A stretch of DNA of 64,000 nucleotides, from NCBI RefSeq assembly GCF_001417735.1, contig NZ_BBUZ01000022.1, positions 496,001 to 560,000 on the forward strand, written 5' to 3'. Position 1 is the first letter of the stretch. Every line of letters starts with the position of its first letter. Position numbers and translations under genes: made by a program. The DNA is from Streptomyces sp. NBRC 110028. GTDB taxonomy: Bacteria; Actinomycetota; Actinomycetes; Streptomycetales; Streptomycetaceae. This document shows positions 34,061 through 44,695 of the stretch, one piece after another. Under the pieces are notes generated by a model that had not been told where the DNA came from, searched no databases, and worked only from the letters and a program-made list of their open reading frames with translations.

Positions 34061-34216
34061 CGGGGCGAGCGAGGGAGCTCGACCGGAGAGGCGCTCAGGA
34101 CAGAGGACTTTGGTTCTCCGGAACGTCTCGTTGATGGCCGGGCTGAGAGGCCGGAAGGTCGGGGAGACCGGAAGGCGACCTCCACAACCTGATCCGGACA
34201 ATGCCGGCGAAGGGAG
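34061..34216 (+). promoter_or_regulatory. TPP (thiamine pyrophosphate) riboswitch
   Basis: The 3' half matches the THI box closely: GGCTGAGAGG (34141-34150), then AACCTGATC (34186-34194), GGACAATGCCGG, and CGAAGGGA, corresponding to the consensus CTGAGA...ACCTGATCTGGATAATGCCAGCGTAGGGA. The 5' strand is probably GGGAGCTCG near 34073-34081, pairing GCTCG with CGGGC before CTGAGA, which leaves an unusually long P3 arm of about 50 bases. A CACCCG/CGGGTG hairpin at 34244-34264 could be the expression platform. It lies 75 bases before the next gene; no thiamine gene is present. Confidence 0.75.
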
Positions 34217-34290
34217 CCCACCTCGCAGGTTTCGCGCTGTCCGCACCCGGCCCGGTTGCGGGTGGCCTCCGTGCGTTCAAGCATGGCCGC

Positions 34291-35775
34291 ATGCGCTGTC
34301 TGGTCACCGGGGCCACCGGATACATCGGCGGCAGGCTCGTCCCCGAGCTGCTGTCCGAGGGGCACGCGGTGCGCTGCGTGGTCCGTTCCCCCGGGAAGCT
34401 GCGCGATCACCCCTGGGCGGGGCGGGTCGAGATCGTGCGCGGCGACGTGACCGACGAGGAGTCCGTCCGGGCGGCCATGGAGGGCGTGGACGTCGCGTAC
34501 TACCTGGTGCACGCGCTGGGCGGCGGGCCCGGCTTCGAGGAGACCGACCGGCGCGCCGCCCGCGTCTTCGGCGAGCGGGCGCGGGCCGCCGGGGTCCGGC
34601 GGATCGTCTACCTCGGCGGGCTGACCCCGGCCGGGGTCCCGGAGCGCGACCTCTCTCCCCATCTGCGCTCCCGCGCCGAAGTGGGCCGCGTGCTCCTGGA
34701 CTCGGGGGTGCCGACGGCGGTGCTCCGGGCCGGCATGATCATCGGGTCGGGCTCGGCGTCGTTCGAAATGCTGCGCTATCTGACCGAACGGCTACCGGTC
34801 ATGGTCACCCCGCGCTGGGTGCGCACCCGCACCCAGCCGATCGCCGTCCGCGATGTGCTCCGGCTGCTGCTCGGCTGCGCCGCACTGCCGTACGAGGTGA
34901 ACCGGGCCTTCGACATCGGCGGCCCCGACGTCCTCACCTACCGGGACATGATGCGCCGGTACGCGGCCGTCGCCGGGCTGCCCCGGCGCTGCATCCTGCC
35001 GCTGCCGGTGCTCAGCCCGCGGCTCTCCAGCCTCTGGGTCGGCCTGATCACCCCGGTCCCCAGCGCCCTCGCGCGGCCCCTCGTGGAGTCCCTGCGGCAC
35101 GAGGTGGTGTGCGCCGAACGGGACATCAGGCGTTACGTCCCCGATCCGCCGGGCGGCCTCCTCGGCGTGAACGGGGCCCTGGAGCTGGCCCTGCGGCGGA
35201 TCCGCGAGGCCGACGTGGCCACCCGCTGGTCCTCCGCCGCCACCCCCGGAGCGCCCAGCGACCCGCTGCTCACCGACCCCGACTGGGCGGGCGGCACCCT
35301 CTACACCGACCACCGCAGCCGCGCCGTGAACGCCACCCCGCAGGAGGTGTGGCGGGTGGTGGAGGGGATCGGCGGCGAGAACGGCTGGTACGCGTTCCCC
35401 CTCGCCTGGGCGCTGCGCGGCTGGATCGACACCCTGATCGGCGGCGTCGGCCTCCGCCGCGGCCGCCGCGACGCGACCCGGCTGCGGGTCGGGGACAGCC
35501 TGGACTTCTGGCGGGTCGAGGAGGTTCTGCCGCCCCGTCTGCTGCGGCTGCGGGCCGAGATGCGGCTGCCGGGGCTGGCGTGGCTGGAGATGCGGGTGGA
35601 CCGGGACGCGGAGGGCCGGACCGTCTTCCGTCAGCGCGCCGTCTTCCACCCGCACGGGCTGGCCGGGCACGTCTACTGGTGGGGCGTCTCGCCGTTCCAC
35701 GCGCTGGTGTTCGGCGGGATGGCCCGCAAGATCGCCGCGAAGTCGGAGTCGGTCAGCGCAGGTCTTCGAGGGTGA
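34291..35775 (+). CDS. NAD(P)-binding SDR-type protein with a DUF2867-like domain
   Basis: ATG 34291 gives 494 residues. The first 290 form an atypical short-chain dehydrogenase/NmrA-like Rossmann domain (MRCLVTGATGYIGGRLVPEL, RGDVTDEESVRAAMEGVDVA, YYLVHALGG, YLGGLTP). The catalytic YxxxK is absent. Residues about 325-490 match the DUF2867 SRPBCC-like domain (PQEVWRVVEGIGGENGWYAF, DFWRVEEVLPPRLLRLRAEM). Such two-domain proteins are common in actinobacteria and uncharacterised. The TPP-type riboswitch upstream suggests thiamine-dependent expression. Its 3' end overlaps the convergent P450 gene by 23 bases. Confidence 0.85.
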   Translation: MRCLVTGATGYIGGRLVPELLSEGHAVRCVVRSPGKLRDHPWAGRVEIVRGDVTDEESVRAAMEGVDVAYYLVHALGGGPGFEETDRRAARVFGERARAAGVRRIVYLGGLTPAGVPERDLSPHLRSRAEVGRVLLDSGVPTAVLRAGMIIGSGSASFEMLRYLTERLPVMVTPRWVRTRTQPIAVRDVLRLLLGCAALPYEVNRAFDIGGPDVLTYRDMMRRYAAVAGLPRRCILPLPVLSPRLSSLWVGLITPVPSALARPLVESLRHEVVCAERDIRRYVPDPPGGLLGVNGALELALRRIREADVATRWSSAATPGAPSDPLLTDPDWAGGTLYTDHRSRAVNATPQEVWRVVEGIGGENGWYAFPLAWALRGWIDTLIGGVGLRRGRRDATRLRVGDSLDFWRVEEVLPPRLLRLRAEMRLPGLAWLEMRVDRDAEGRTVFRQRAVFHPHGLAGHVYWWGVSPFHALVFGGMARKIAAKSESVSAGLRG

Positions 35776-37000
35776 TGGGGAGGTGGCGGGGGCCGCGGAG
35801 GACGGCGTTGCGGCGGTAGGGCGGCGGGTCCTCGACGAGACGGGGGTTCTCCAGGCGCCGGGCCAGCGCGGTCAGCGCCAGCTGGGCCTCCAGACGGGCC
35901 AGCGGGGCGCCGAAGCAGCTGTGGATGCCGCTGCCGAAGCCGAGGTGCTGGTTGTCGCGGCGCTGGGGGTCGAAGCGGTCGGGGTCGAGGAAGCGCTGCG
36001 GGTCGCGGTTGCCGGAGGCCAGGACGAGCCAGACGGGGGCGCCCCTGGGGATCGTCACCCCGGCGATGTCGATGTCCGAGAGCGGGGTGCGCTGGGGGAG
36101 CAGCTGGACGGGCGGGTCGTAGCGCAGCAGCTCCTCGACCAGGGGGACGGCCAGATGGGGCTTGGCGCGCAGCCGGGCCAGGACGTCGGGGTTGCGGAGC
36201 AGGGCGAGCATGCCGTTGGTGATCAGGTTGACGGTGGTCTCGTGGCCCGCGACCAGCAGCAGCGCGGCCGTGCTCAGCAGCTCCGTATGGCTCATCCGGC
36301 CGTCCGGACCGTCCTCGGTGACCAGGGCGGAGAGCATGTCGTCGCCGGGGGAGCGGCGGCGTTCCTCGATCAGTTCGGAGAGGTAGCGGCCGAGTTCGGC
36401 GCGCGCCTGGTGGGTGGCGCCGCGCCGCGTCGCGGCGTCCTGCCCGGGGTCCGGGTCGAGGCTCGCGGCGAGGGTGTCGGCCCAGGCGTGGAAGCGGGGC
36501 TCGTCCTCGCGCGGCACGCCCAGCAGCCGGCAGATGACGGTGACGGGGAAGGGGTACGAGAAGTCGTCGACGAGGTCGACGCGGTCCCGGTCCTGGAAGC
36601 CGTCGATCAGTTCGTTGACGATGCGGGACAGCTCGCCGCGCATGGCGTGGATCCGCCGGGGGGTGCGCGGGGGGCCGAAGGGGGTCATGGCCAGGCGGCG
36701 CAGCCGGTCGTGTTCGGGCGGGTCGAGCTTCAGGAAGGCGGGCGGCAGCCCCGGGTCGTCCTCCTCGGACTCGCTCTCGGCGTCGGCCGGTCCGCCCGCG
36801 GCCCGGGGGTCGAGGTTGCGCGCGTCGGAGCTGATGCGCGGGTCGTGCAGCAGGGCGTGGATCTCCCAGTAGGTGCTGACGATGTACGGGCCGTCCTCCT
36901 CGTGCACCACGGGTGTTTTGCGCAGTTCCGCGTAGACCGGGTACGGGTCGGCGCGGTTGGCGTAGTCGGTGATCTTCCGCAGGAGGGGGCCGTGGGCCAT
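35753..37000 (-). CDS. cytochrome P450
   Basis: This 415-residue P450 has the I-helix oxygen motif AGHETT (251-256), the ExxR pair Glu290-Arg293, and the heme loop FGSGIHSCFGAPLARLE with Cys362. It is soluble, class I, and should receive electrons from the ferredoxin and reductase encoded directly upstream. ATG 37000 is 65 bases past the reductase stop. The substrate is unknown; the sequence looks like a CYP105/107-type actinobacterial enzyme, but the family number cannot be given. Confidence 0.95.
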   Translation of the reverse strand: MAHGPLLRKITDYANRADPYPVYAELRKTPVVHEEDGPYIVSTYWEIHALLHDPRISSDARNLDPRAAGGPADAESESEEDDPGLPPAFLKLDPPEHDRLRRLAMTPFGPPRTPRRIHAMRGELSRIVNELIDGFQDRDRVDLVDDFSYPFPVTVICRLLGVPREDEPRFHAWADTLAASLDPDPGQDAATRRGATHQARAELGRYLSELIEERRRSPGDDMLSALVTEDGPDGRMSHTELLSTAALLLVAGHETTVNLITNGMLALLRNPDVLARLRAKPHLAVPLVEELLRYDPPVQLLPQRTPLSDIDIAGVTIPRGAPVWLVLASGNRDPQRFLDPDRFDPQRRDNQHLGFGSGIHSCFGAPLARLEAQLALTALARRLENPRLVEDPPPYRRNAVLRGPRHLPITLEDLR

Positions 37001-37065
37001 GGCGGAGTCCTTCCGGGGATCAGGGCCGGGGAGCGGGTCGGGGGCAGGGCCGGGATCGGGGGTGG

Positions 37066-38460
37066 TCAGATGCGTGGGGGAGTGAAGGCGATCCGCCGGT
37101 CGGCGGGCGAGTAGCCGCTGAGTGTGACGGTCGGACCGTGGGTGGGCAGCGTGGGGTCCGGGAAGTCGGCCGGGACCGGCCGCAGCCCTTCGGCGCGGCG
37201 GTCGACGGTGGTGAACGGCGGCGGGAAGGGGGCGGCGGTCTCGATCAGCCGCTGGTAGAACGCCAACCACTTGCCCTGGTCGAAGGTGACGGCGGCGATG
37301 ACGCGCCCCTGGTATCCGTAGACCGCCGTGAAGCGGCGCTCGGCGAGCGACCCCTGGGCGATCAGGACCTCCTCGCCCAGGGACGGCACCCCGACCGACT
37401 TGATGTTCACCCCGAACTGGGAGGACCAGAAGGCCGGGACCCACAGATGCGGCCGGCGGTCGGCGCTCGCGCTGATCATGTTGTGGGCGGCGATCTCGGC
37501 CTGGGCGGCCGCGTTGCCCCAGTGCTCCAGGGACAGGAACTGGTAGTTGAAGAGGGGGTGCGGGGAGCGGGCGACGTCCCCGGCCACGAAGATGTCGTCG
37601 GTGACGATGCCCGCCACGTCGAAGGCGCGGCAGCCCGCGTCGCAGGCGATGCCGCGGGGCCCGGCGCCGAGCCCGGACCCGGCCAGCCATTCGGTGTTGC
37701 GGGTGATGCCGAGGGAGACCACCGCCACATCGGTGTCGAGGGCGGTGCCGTCGGACAGATGGGCCCGCCGCAGCCGCCCGGCCGCGTCGCCCTCCAGCGC
37801 GGTGACCATGACGCCGCAGCGCAGATCGACGCCGTGGGCGCGCTGCAGGTCGGCGGCGACCGCGCCGAGCACCCCGCCGAGGGCGCCGACCAGGGGGGTG
37901 GGGCCGCGTTCGGCGACGGTGACCGGCAGCCCGCGTTCGCGGCAGGCGGAGGCGATCTCCGAACCGGTGAAGCCCCCGCCGATGACCAGCACCCGGCGTG
38001 GTCCGGCCGACAGCCGGCGGTGCAGCGCGGCCGCGTCCTCGCGGGTACGGAGCACGAAGACGCCGTCCAGCTCGGCCTCCAGGGGGTGCGGCCAGGGCCG
38101 GGCGCGCACCCCGGTGGTGATCATGAGCCGGTCGTAGCCGACCTCGTCGCCGTCGGCCAGCCGCACCCGCCCGGCCGTCATGTCCAGCCCGGTGGCGGCG
38201 ACGCCGAGCCGCCACGTGGCGTCCACCGCGCGGCGCCGGGGCAGCGCGGTGCGGTCGGCGGGGGCCCGGCCCAGCAGCACCTGCTTGGACAGCGGCGGCC
38301 GGTCGTACGGCTCATGGGGCTCGTCCCCGATCATCGTGAGCGCCCCGGCGAACCCCTCCTCGCGCAGCGTCTCGGCGGCCCGCAGCCCGGCCAGCGAGGC
38401 GCCCACGATCACGATGCGCCCCTCGCGCCGCAGGGTGTGCGGCGCGCCGTCAGCGGTCAC
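37066..38460 (-). CDS. ferredoxin reductase (FAD/NADH)
   Basis: GTG 38460 gives 464 residues; the start overlaps the end of the ferredoxin gene by 11 bases. Two dinucleotide folds are visible: FAD site GRIVIVGASLAGLRAAETLR and NAD site RRVLVIGGGFTGSEIASACR. The second FAD motif TDDIFVAGDVARSPHPLF is also present. It belongs to the rubredoxin/putidaredoxin reductase type and would pass electrons from NAD(P)H to the ferredoxin and then to the P450. Confidence 0.93.
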   Translation of the reverse strand: MTADGAPHTLRREGRIVIVGASLAGLRAAETLREEGFAGALTMIGDEPHEPYDRPPLSKQVLLGRAPADRTALPRRRAVDATWRLGVAATGLDMTAGRVRLADGDEVGYDRLMITTGVRARPWPHPLEAELDGVFVLRTREDAAALHRRLSAGPRRVLVIGGGFTGSEIASACRERGLPVTVAERGPTPLVGALGGVLGAVAADLQRAHGVDLRCGVMVTALEGDAAGRLRRAHLSDGTALDTDVAVVSLGITRNTEWLAGSGLGAGPRGIACDAGCRAFDVAGIVTDDIFVAGDVARSPHPLFNYQFLSLEHWGNAAAQAEIAAHNMISASADRRPHLWVPAFWSSQFGVNIKSVGVPSLGEEVLIAQGSLAERRFTAVYGYQGRVIAAVTFDQGKWLAFYQRLIETAAPFPPPFTTVDRRAEGLRPVPADFPDPTLPTHGPTVTLSGYSPADRRIAFTPPRI

Positions 38461-38659
38461 CGGACAGGTCCTCGTCGTCGACCAGGATGGCCTGGACCGG
38501 GCAGGCCGCCGCCGCGCGCGCCACGTTCCCCCGCTGGGACTCGTCCGCGTACGGCGTGTAGAGCAGCGCCTCCTCGCCGTGCAGGGCGAAGACGTCGGGG
38601 GCGAGGAACGCGCACTGCGCGTATCCCTGGCAGCGGTTGAGATCGACGACAAGCCTCAT
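38450..38659 (-). CDS. [3Fe-4S] ferredoxin, P450 partner
   Basis: This 69-residue ferredoxin has the cysteine pattern of P450-linked [3Fe-4S] proteins: Cys10 and Cys16 in RCQGYAQCAFLAPDVF, and Cys53-Pro in AAACPVQAI. It is the first gene of the ferredoxin-reductase-P450 operon and gives the full electron chain in one transcript. RBS AAGGGCAGGG precedes the ATG. Confidence 0.95.
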   Translation of the reverse strand: MRLVVDLNRCQGYAQCAFLAPDVFALHGEEALLYTPYADESQRGNVARAAAACPVQAILVDDEDLSGDR

Positions 38660-38978
38660 CGGGGCCCTGCCCTTCGCAACGCTCGGGTCGTCGGGTCACT
38701 CCCTCCGGGCCCCAGCATGGGCGAGGCGGCGGGTGCCCGCCCGCACAGCCGGGCCAAAGGGGCGACGGGCGGTTCACGGCCATGGGGGCGGCGGGTGCGG
38801 GGGCGCAGTGTGCCAGTGGCGGCGGGGGCGTGAACCGTCGTACGCAAGAGCTGAGCCATTCCGCCCGTGGCCCCGTGGGCGCCACTACCGTGCGGGGAAT
38901 GTTCCACTTCGCAGCCCTCTCCTCAACCCCACAAAGAGGCGGGATCGCCGCTGTCGGTTCCACGGGGCGGCGTATGTG

Positions 38979-40127
38979 ATGAACGTCTCGTCCTTACGTC
39001 GCGCGCGGCCCGCCCCCGCCCCCGCGCCCGCCTCCCCGGCCCCCGTCCCCGCCCTGCCCGCTCCCGCCGCTCCCGACGCTTCGAAGCAGCGTGACGCGTT
39101 CTTCGACAACGCCAAGTACCTGGCCATCGTGCTGGTCGCGATGGGGCACTCCTGGGAACCGCTGCGGGACGGCAGCAGGGCGGCGTCCGCCCTCTACCTG
39201 TTCGTCTACGCCTTCCACATGCCGGCGTTCATCCTCATCTCCGGCTACTTCTCGCGGAACCTCGACCTCCGGCCGGACCGGCTGAAGCGCCTCCTCACCG
39301 GGGTCGTCGTCCCGTACGTGATCTTCGAGACCGTCTACAGCCTCCTCAAGGGCTGGGCGGGCGGCGACGTCTCGTACCCGGTCAGCCTGCTCGACCCCTG
39401 GTATCTGACCTGGTTCCTGATCGCGCTCTTCGTCTGGCGGATCACCACCCCGGTGTGGCGGATCGTGCGCCATCCGGTGCCGCTCGCGCTCGCGATCGCC
39501 GCGCTCGCCTCGTGCTCGCCCGACATCGGCGACGATCTCGACCTCCAGCGCGTGCTGCAGTTCCTGCCTTTCTTCGTGGCCGGGGCGCACATGCGGCCGG
39601 AGCACTTCCGGATGGTGCGCCGCCGCGCGGTGCGGCTGCCGGCGGTGCCGGTGACGGCGGCCGCGCTGGTCTTCGCCTACTGGGCGGTGCCGCGCATGGA
39701 CGCCGGATGGTTCTACCACCGGGACAGCGCCCAGGAGCTGGGGGCGCCGTGGTGGAGCGGTGTGGTGATGACGTTCGCCCTGTTCGGCTGCTCCATGGTG
39801 CTGACCGCGTGCTTCTTCGCCTGGGTGCCCGGGCGGACGCTGTGGTTCACCGCGCTCGGCGCCGGAACGCTGTACGGGTACCTGCTGCACGGCCTGCTGA
39901 TCAAGGGCTCCCACGTCGCCGGCTGGTACGACCGGTCCTGGCCGCACACTCCTGCGGGCGCGATCGTGGTCACGGCGATCGCCGCGGTGGTGGTGACCGC
40001 GCTGTGCTCCCCGCTCGTCCAGCGGGTCTTCCGCTTCGCGATGGAGCCCCGGATGGAGTGGGCCTTCCGGCCCGCGAAGACGGCGCGGGCGGCCGTTCCG
40101 TCCCAGGCCACCAGATCGCCGCGCTAG
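38979..40127 (+). CDS. membrane acyltransferase (acyltransferase_3 family)
   Basis: ATG 38979 gives 382 residues with a Pro/Ala-rich start and ten predicted helices. The family opening is RDAFFDNAKYLAIVLVAMGH (His in helix 1), followed by YAFHMPAFILISGYFSRNLD. These enzymes O-acylate sugars or other wall and lipid components across the membrane. Nearest relatives are the fucose-4-O-acetylase-like proteins. It is followed by a long inverted-repeat terminator. No clear ribosome binding site is seen. Confidence 0.87.
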   Translation: MNVSSLRRARPAPAPAPASPAPVPALPAPAAPDASKQRDAFFDNAKYLAIVLVAMGHSWEPLRDGSRAASALYLFVYAFHMPAFILISGYFSRNLDLRPDRLKRLLTGVVVPYVIFETVYSLLKGWAGGDVSYPVSLLDPWYLTWFLIALFVWRITTPVWRIVRHPVPLALAIAALASCSPDIGDDLDLQRVLQFLPFFVAGAHMRPEHFRMVRRRAVRLPAVPVTAAALVFAYWAVPRMDAGWFYHRDSAQELGAPWWSGVVMTFALFGCSMVLTACFFAWVPGRTLWFTALGAGTLYGYLLHGLLIKGSHVAGWYDRSWPHTPAGAIVVTAIAAVVVTALCSPLVQRVFRFAMEPRMEWAFRPAKTARAAVPSQATRSPR

Positions 40128-40143
40128 TGCGTGAGCTGGTCCG

Positions 40144-40225
40144 TTCCGGCCCCGCCGCGGCCGTCCGTACCCCCGCGGCCGTCCGTACCGCCGCGGCCGT
40201 CCGTACCCCCGCGGCGGGGCCGGAA
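40144..40225 (+). terminator. 17-bp stem with three 18-bp tandem repeats in the loop
   Basis: TTCCGGCCCCGCCGCGG (40144-40160) pairs perfectly with 40209-40225. The 48-base loop contains tandem copies of CCGTCCGTACCCCCGCGG starting at 40161, 40179 and 40197; the second has one change (C to G) and the last runs into the right arm. It lies 16 bases past the acyltransferase stop. Confidence 0.85.
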
Positions 40226-40316
40226 ACGATCGCACGCTTATGTGACTCGCCGGGCGGTCGGATAGCCCGTCAGGACCCTGGGTAGAGCCGAGCCGATCAG
40301 CCCGGGGGCCCGCTGA

Positions 40317-42605
<2,289 letters not shown>

Positions 42606-42632
42606 GAGTCCGCGGGTGCTCAGGGCCCCGTC

Positions 42633-42956
42633 TTGTCCCCTCGGACAAGGCGGGGCCGCCGCCTGCTCACCGCGCGGGCCGCGCTGGCCGGGCTGGCGGC
42701 GGGGGAGGCCGTGGTGACGTGGCTGACGCTGGCCGAGATCGACGTACGGCACGTGAACGCCGGGCTGGTGGGGGTGGCGGTGAACGTGGCGGTGGCGCTG
42801 CTGGTGCAGCTGCTGTTCCCCCGCCCCGCCCCTTCCCGAACCGGGGACCGGCCCTGGGTCCCCCACCGGACCCCCGCCCCGGGTGCCTCGGCCCCCGGGC
42901 CCCACGCCGCCGCGGCCACCGCCCCGCGGAACCCCGACGAATCCCCCCGCGGATAA
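42633..42956 (+). pseudogene. possible C-terminal remnant of a sodium:solute symporter
   Basis: A 107-residue frame opens with TTG and contains two hydrophobic segments (ARAALAGLAAGEAVVTWLTL and NAGLVGVAVNVAVALLVQLL) joined by EIDVRHVNAG. This resembles the last helices of Na+/solute symporters. The rest is Pro/Ala-rich. No start signal is present and the remainder of a symporter is absent, so it is either a relic or a small membrane protein. The region 42957-43142 holds nothing else. Confidence 0.35.
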
Positions 42957-43142
42957 CCGCCCGCCGCGCCCCGATGCCGCCCACCCGCTCCCGGGAAGGC
43001 CGCCCGCCACACGCGCGGGCGGCCTTCCCGGCGGCGCCCCGCGCGTGGCGCGGCGGCAGCCCCGTGGAATCCAGGGGCCCGGCCCCTGGTTCGGGGCGGG
43101 GCGGGGTGGGGACAATTCGGCAATCTACGAGAGCGAGCAACC

Positions 43143-44615
43143 GTGACGGACCACAACGACGACCTCTGCTACCGCACCGCGCACGAGCTGAGCGCCCTGC
43201 TCCGGAGCCGTGAGCTGTCCGCCCGTGAGCTGCTGCGGGCGCATCTGGACCGGATCGAGCGGGTCAACCCCGGCGTCAACGCGATCGTCACCCTCGTCGC
43301 GGACCGCGCGCTCGACGCCGCCGCCGCGGCCGACGAGCGGATCGTCGCGGAGGGGGCGGACGCGGTGGGGGTGCTGCACGGGCTGCCCATCGCGCACAAG
43401 GACACCCACAACACCGCGGGCATCCGCACCAGTCACGGTTCGCCGCTGGCCGACGGCATACCGGACCAGGACGACCTGATCATCGAGCGGATCCGGGACG
43501 CCGGGGCGATCACCCTCGGCAAGACCAACGTGCCCGAGTTCGCCGCCGGTTCGCACACCTTCAACCCGATCTTCGGCGCCACCCACAACCCGTACGCCCC
43601 CGGCCGCAGCGCGGGCGGCAGCAGCGGGGGCGCGGCCGCCGCGCTGGCCAGCGGCATGATCCCGATCGCGGACGGCAGCGATACGGGCGGGTCGCTGCGC
43701 AATCCGGCCTCGTTCAACAACGTGGTGGGGCTGCGCCCGTCGCCCGGGCGCGTCCCGACCTGGCCCGCGGCGAACGCGTGGACCACGCTCTCGGTCAAGG
43801 GCCCGATGGCCCGTACCGTCGCGGACACCGCCCTGCTGCTGTCCGCGATGGCGGGCCCCGACGCCCGGTCGCCGATCGCGCTGGAGGAGCCGGGCGCCCG
43901 GTTCGCCAGGCCGCTGGACCGGGACCTGGCCGGGCTGCGGGTGGCCTGGTCACCGGATCTGGGCGGACTGGTGCCGGTGGAGCCGGAGGTGGCGGCGGTC
44001 GTGGAGTCGGCGGCGGGGGTGTTCGAGGACCTCGGGTGCGCGGTGGAGCGGGCGTGCCCGGACCTGACGGAGGGCGAGGAGGTGTTCCGTACGCAGCGGG
44101 CCGCGCTGTTCGAGGTCGCGTTCGGCCCGCTCATGGACCGTCACCCGGAGGAGCTGAAGCGGACGATCCGGGAGAACGCGGAGGCGGGGCGCCGCCTCAC
44201 CGGGCCCGACGTGGCCCGCGCCGAGGTGCTGCACACCGCGCTCTACCACCGCGTCCGCGCCTTCTTCGAGCGCTATGACGTGCTGCTGCTCCCGGTCAGC
44301 CAGGTGCCGCCCTTCGACATCGGCATCGAGTACCCGACCGAGGTGGCGGGGGTGGCGATGCGGGACTACCTGGAGTGGATGCGTTCGGCGTACCTGGTCA
44401 CGGCGACCGGCAGCCCCGCCCTGTCCGTCCCGGGCGGGTTCACCCCCGCCGGGCTGCCGGTGGGCGTCCAGATCGTGGGACCGCACCGGGCGGACTTCGC
44501 CGTCCTGCAGATCGGCCACGCCTTCGAACAGGCCACCGGGCACGGGCGGCGGCGCCCGCGGGCCATCGGGCAGGCCGCGGCCGGGGATGGCTGCCGGCCG
44601 CCCGCCCATGGATAA
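43143..44615 (+). CDS. amidase-signature hydrolase
   Basis: This 490-residue amidase has the Ser-cisSer-Lys triad: Lys86 (LPIAHKDTHN), Ser160/161 (SAGGSSGG), Ser184 (GSDTGGS). It hydrolyses an amide bond of unknown substrate in the cytoplasm. GTG 43143 is the start. The PucR regulator and DadA-like oxidase genes follow in the same direction, suggesting use of an amide or amino compound as a nutrient. Confidence 0.93.
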   Translation: MTDHNDDLCYRTAHELSALLRSRELSARELLRAHLDRIERVNPGVNAIVTLVADRALDAAAAADERIVAEGADAVGVLHGLPIAHKDTHNTAGIRTSHGSPLADGIPDQDDLIIERIRDAGAITLGKTNVPEFAAGSHTFNPIFGATHNPYAPGRSAGGSSGGAAAALASGMIPIADGSDTGGSLRNPASFNNVVGLRPSPGRVPTWPAANAWTTLSVKGPMARTVADTALLLSAMAGPDARSPIALEEPGARFARPLDRDLAGLRVAWSPDLGGLVPVEPEVAAVVESAAGVFEDLGCAVERACPDLTEGEEVFRTQRAALFEVAFGPLMDRHPEELKRTIRENAEAGRRLTGPDVARAEVLHTALYHRVRAFFERYDVLLLPVSQVPPFDIGIEYPTEVAGVAMRDYLEWMRSAYLVTATGSPALSVPGGFTPAGLPVGVQIVGPHRADFAVLQIGHAFEQATGHGRRRPRAIGQAAAGDGCRPPAHG

Positions 44616-44695
44616 TCTCCGCCTCGGAGCGTCGACACGGTCGGCCCGGGTAGGCGCCCCGCGGAACCGGCGGCGCGCCCATGAGCGGAGGAGCG

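Noticed and set aside
35753-38215. A single 820-residue minus-strand frame covering the P450
   Set aside because: Only the last 415 codons are P450; the rest is the shadow of the reductase gene in another frame.
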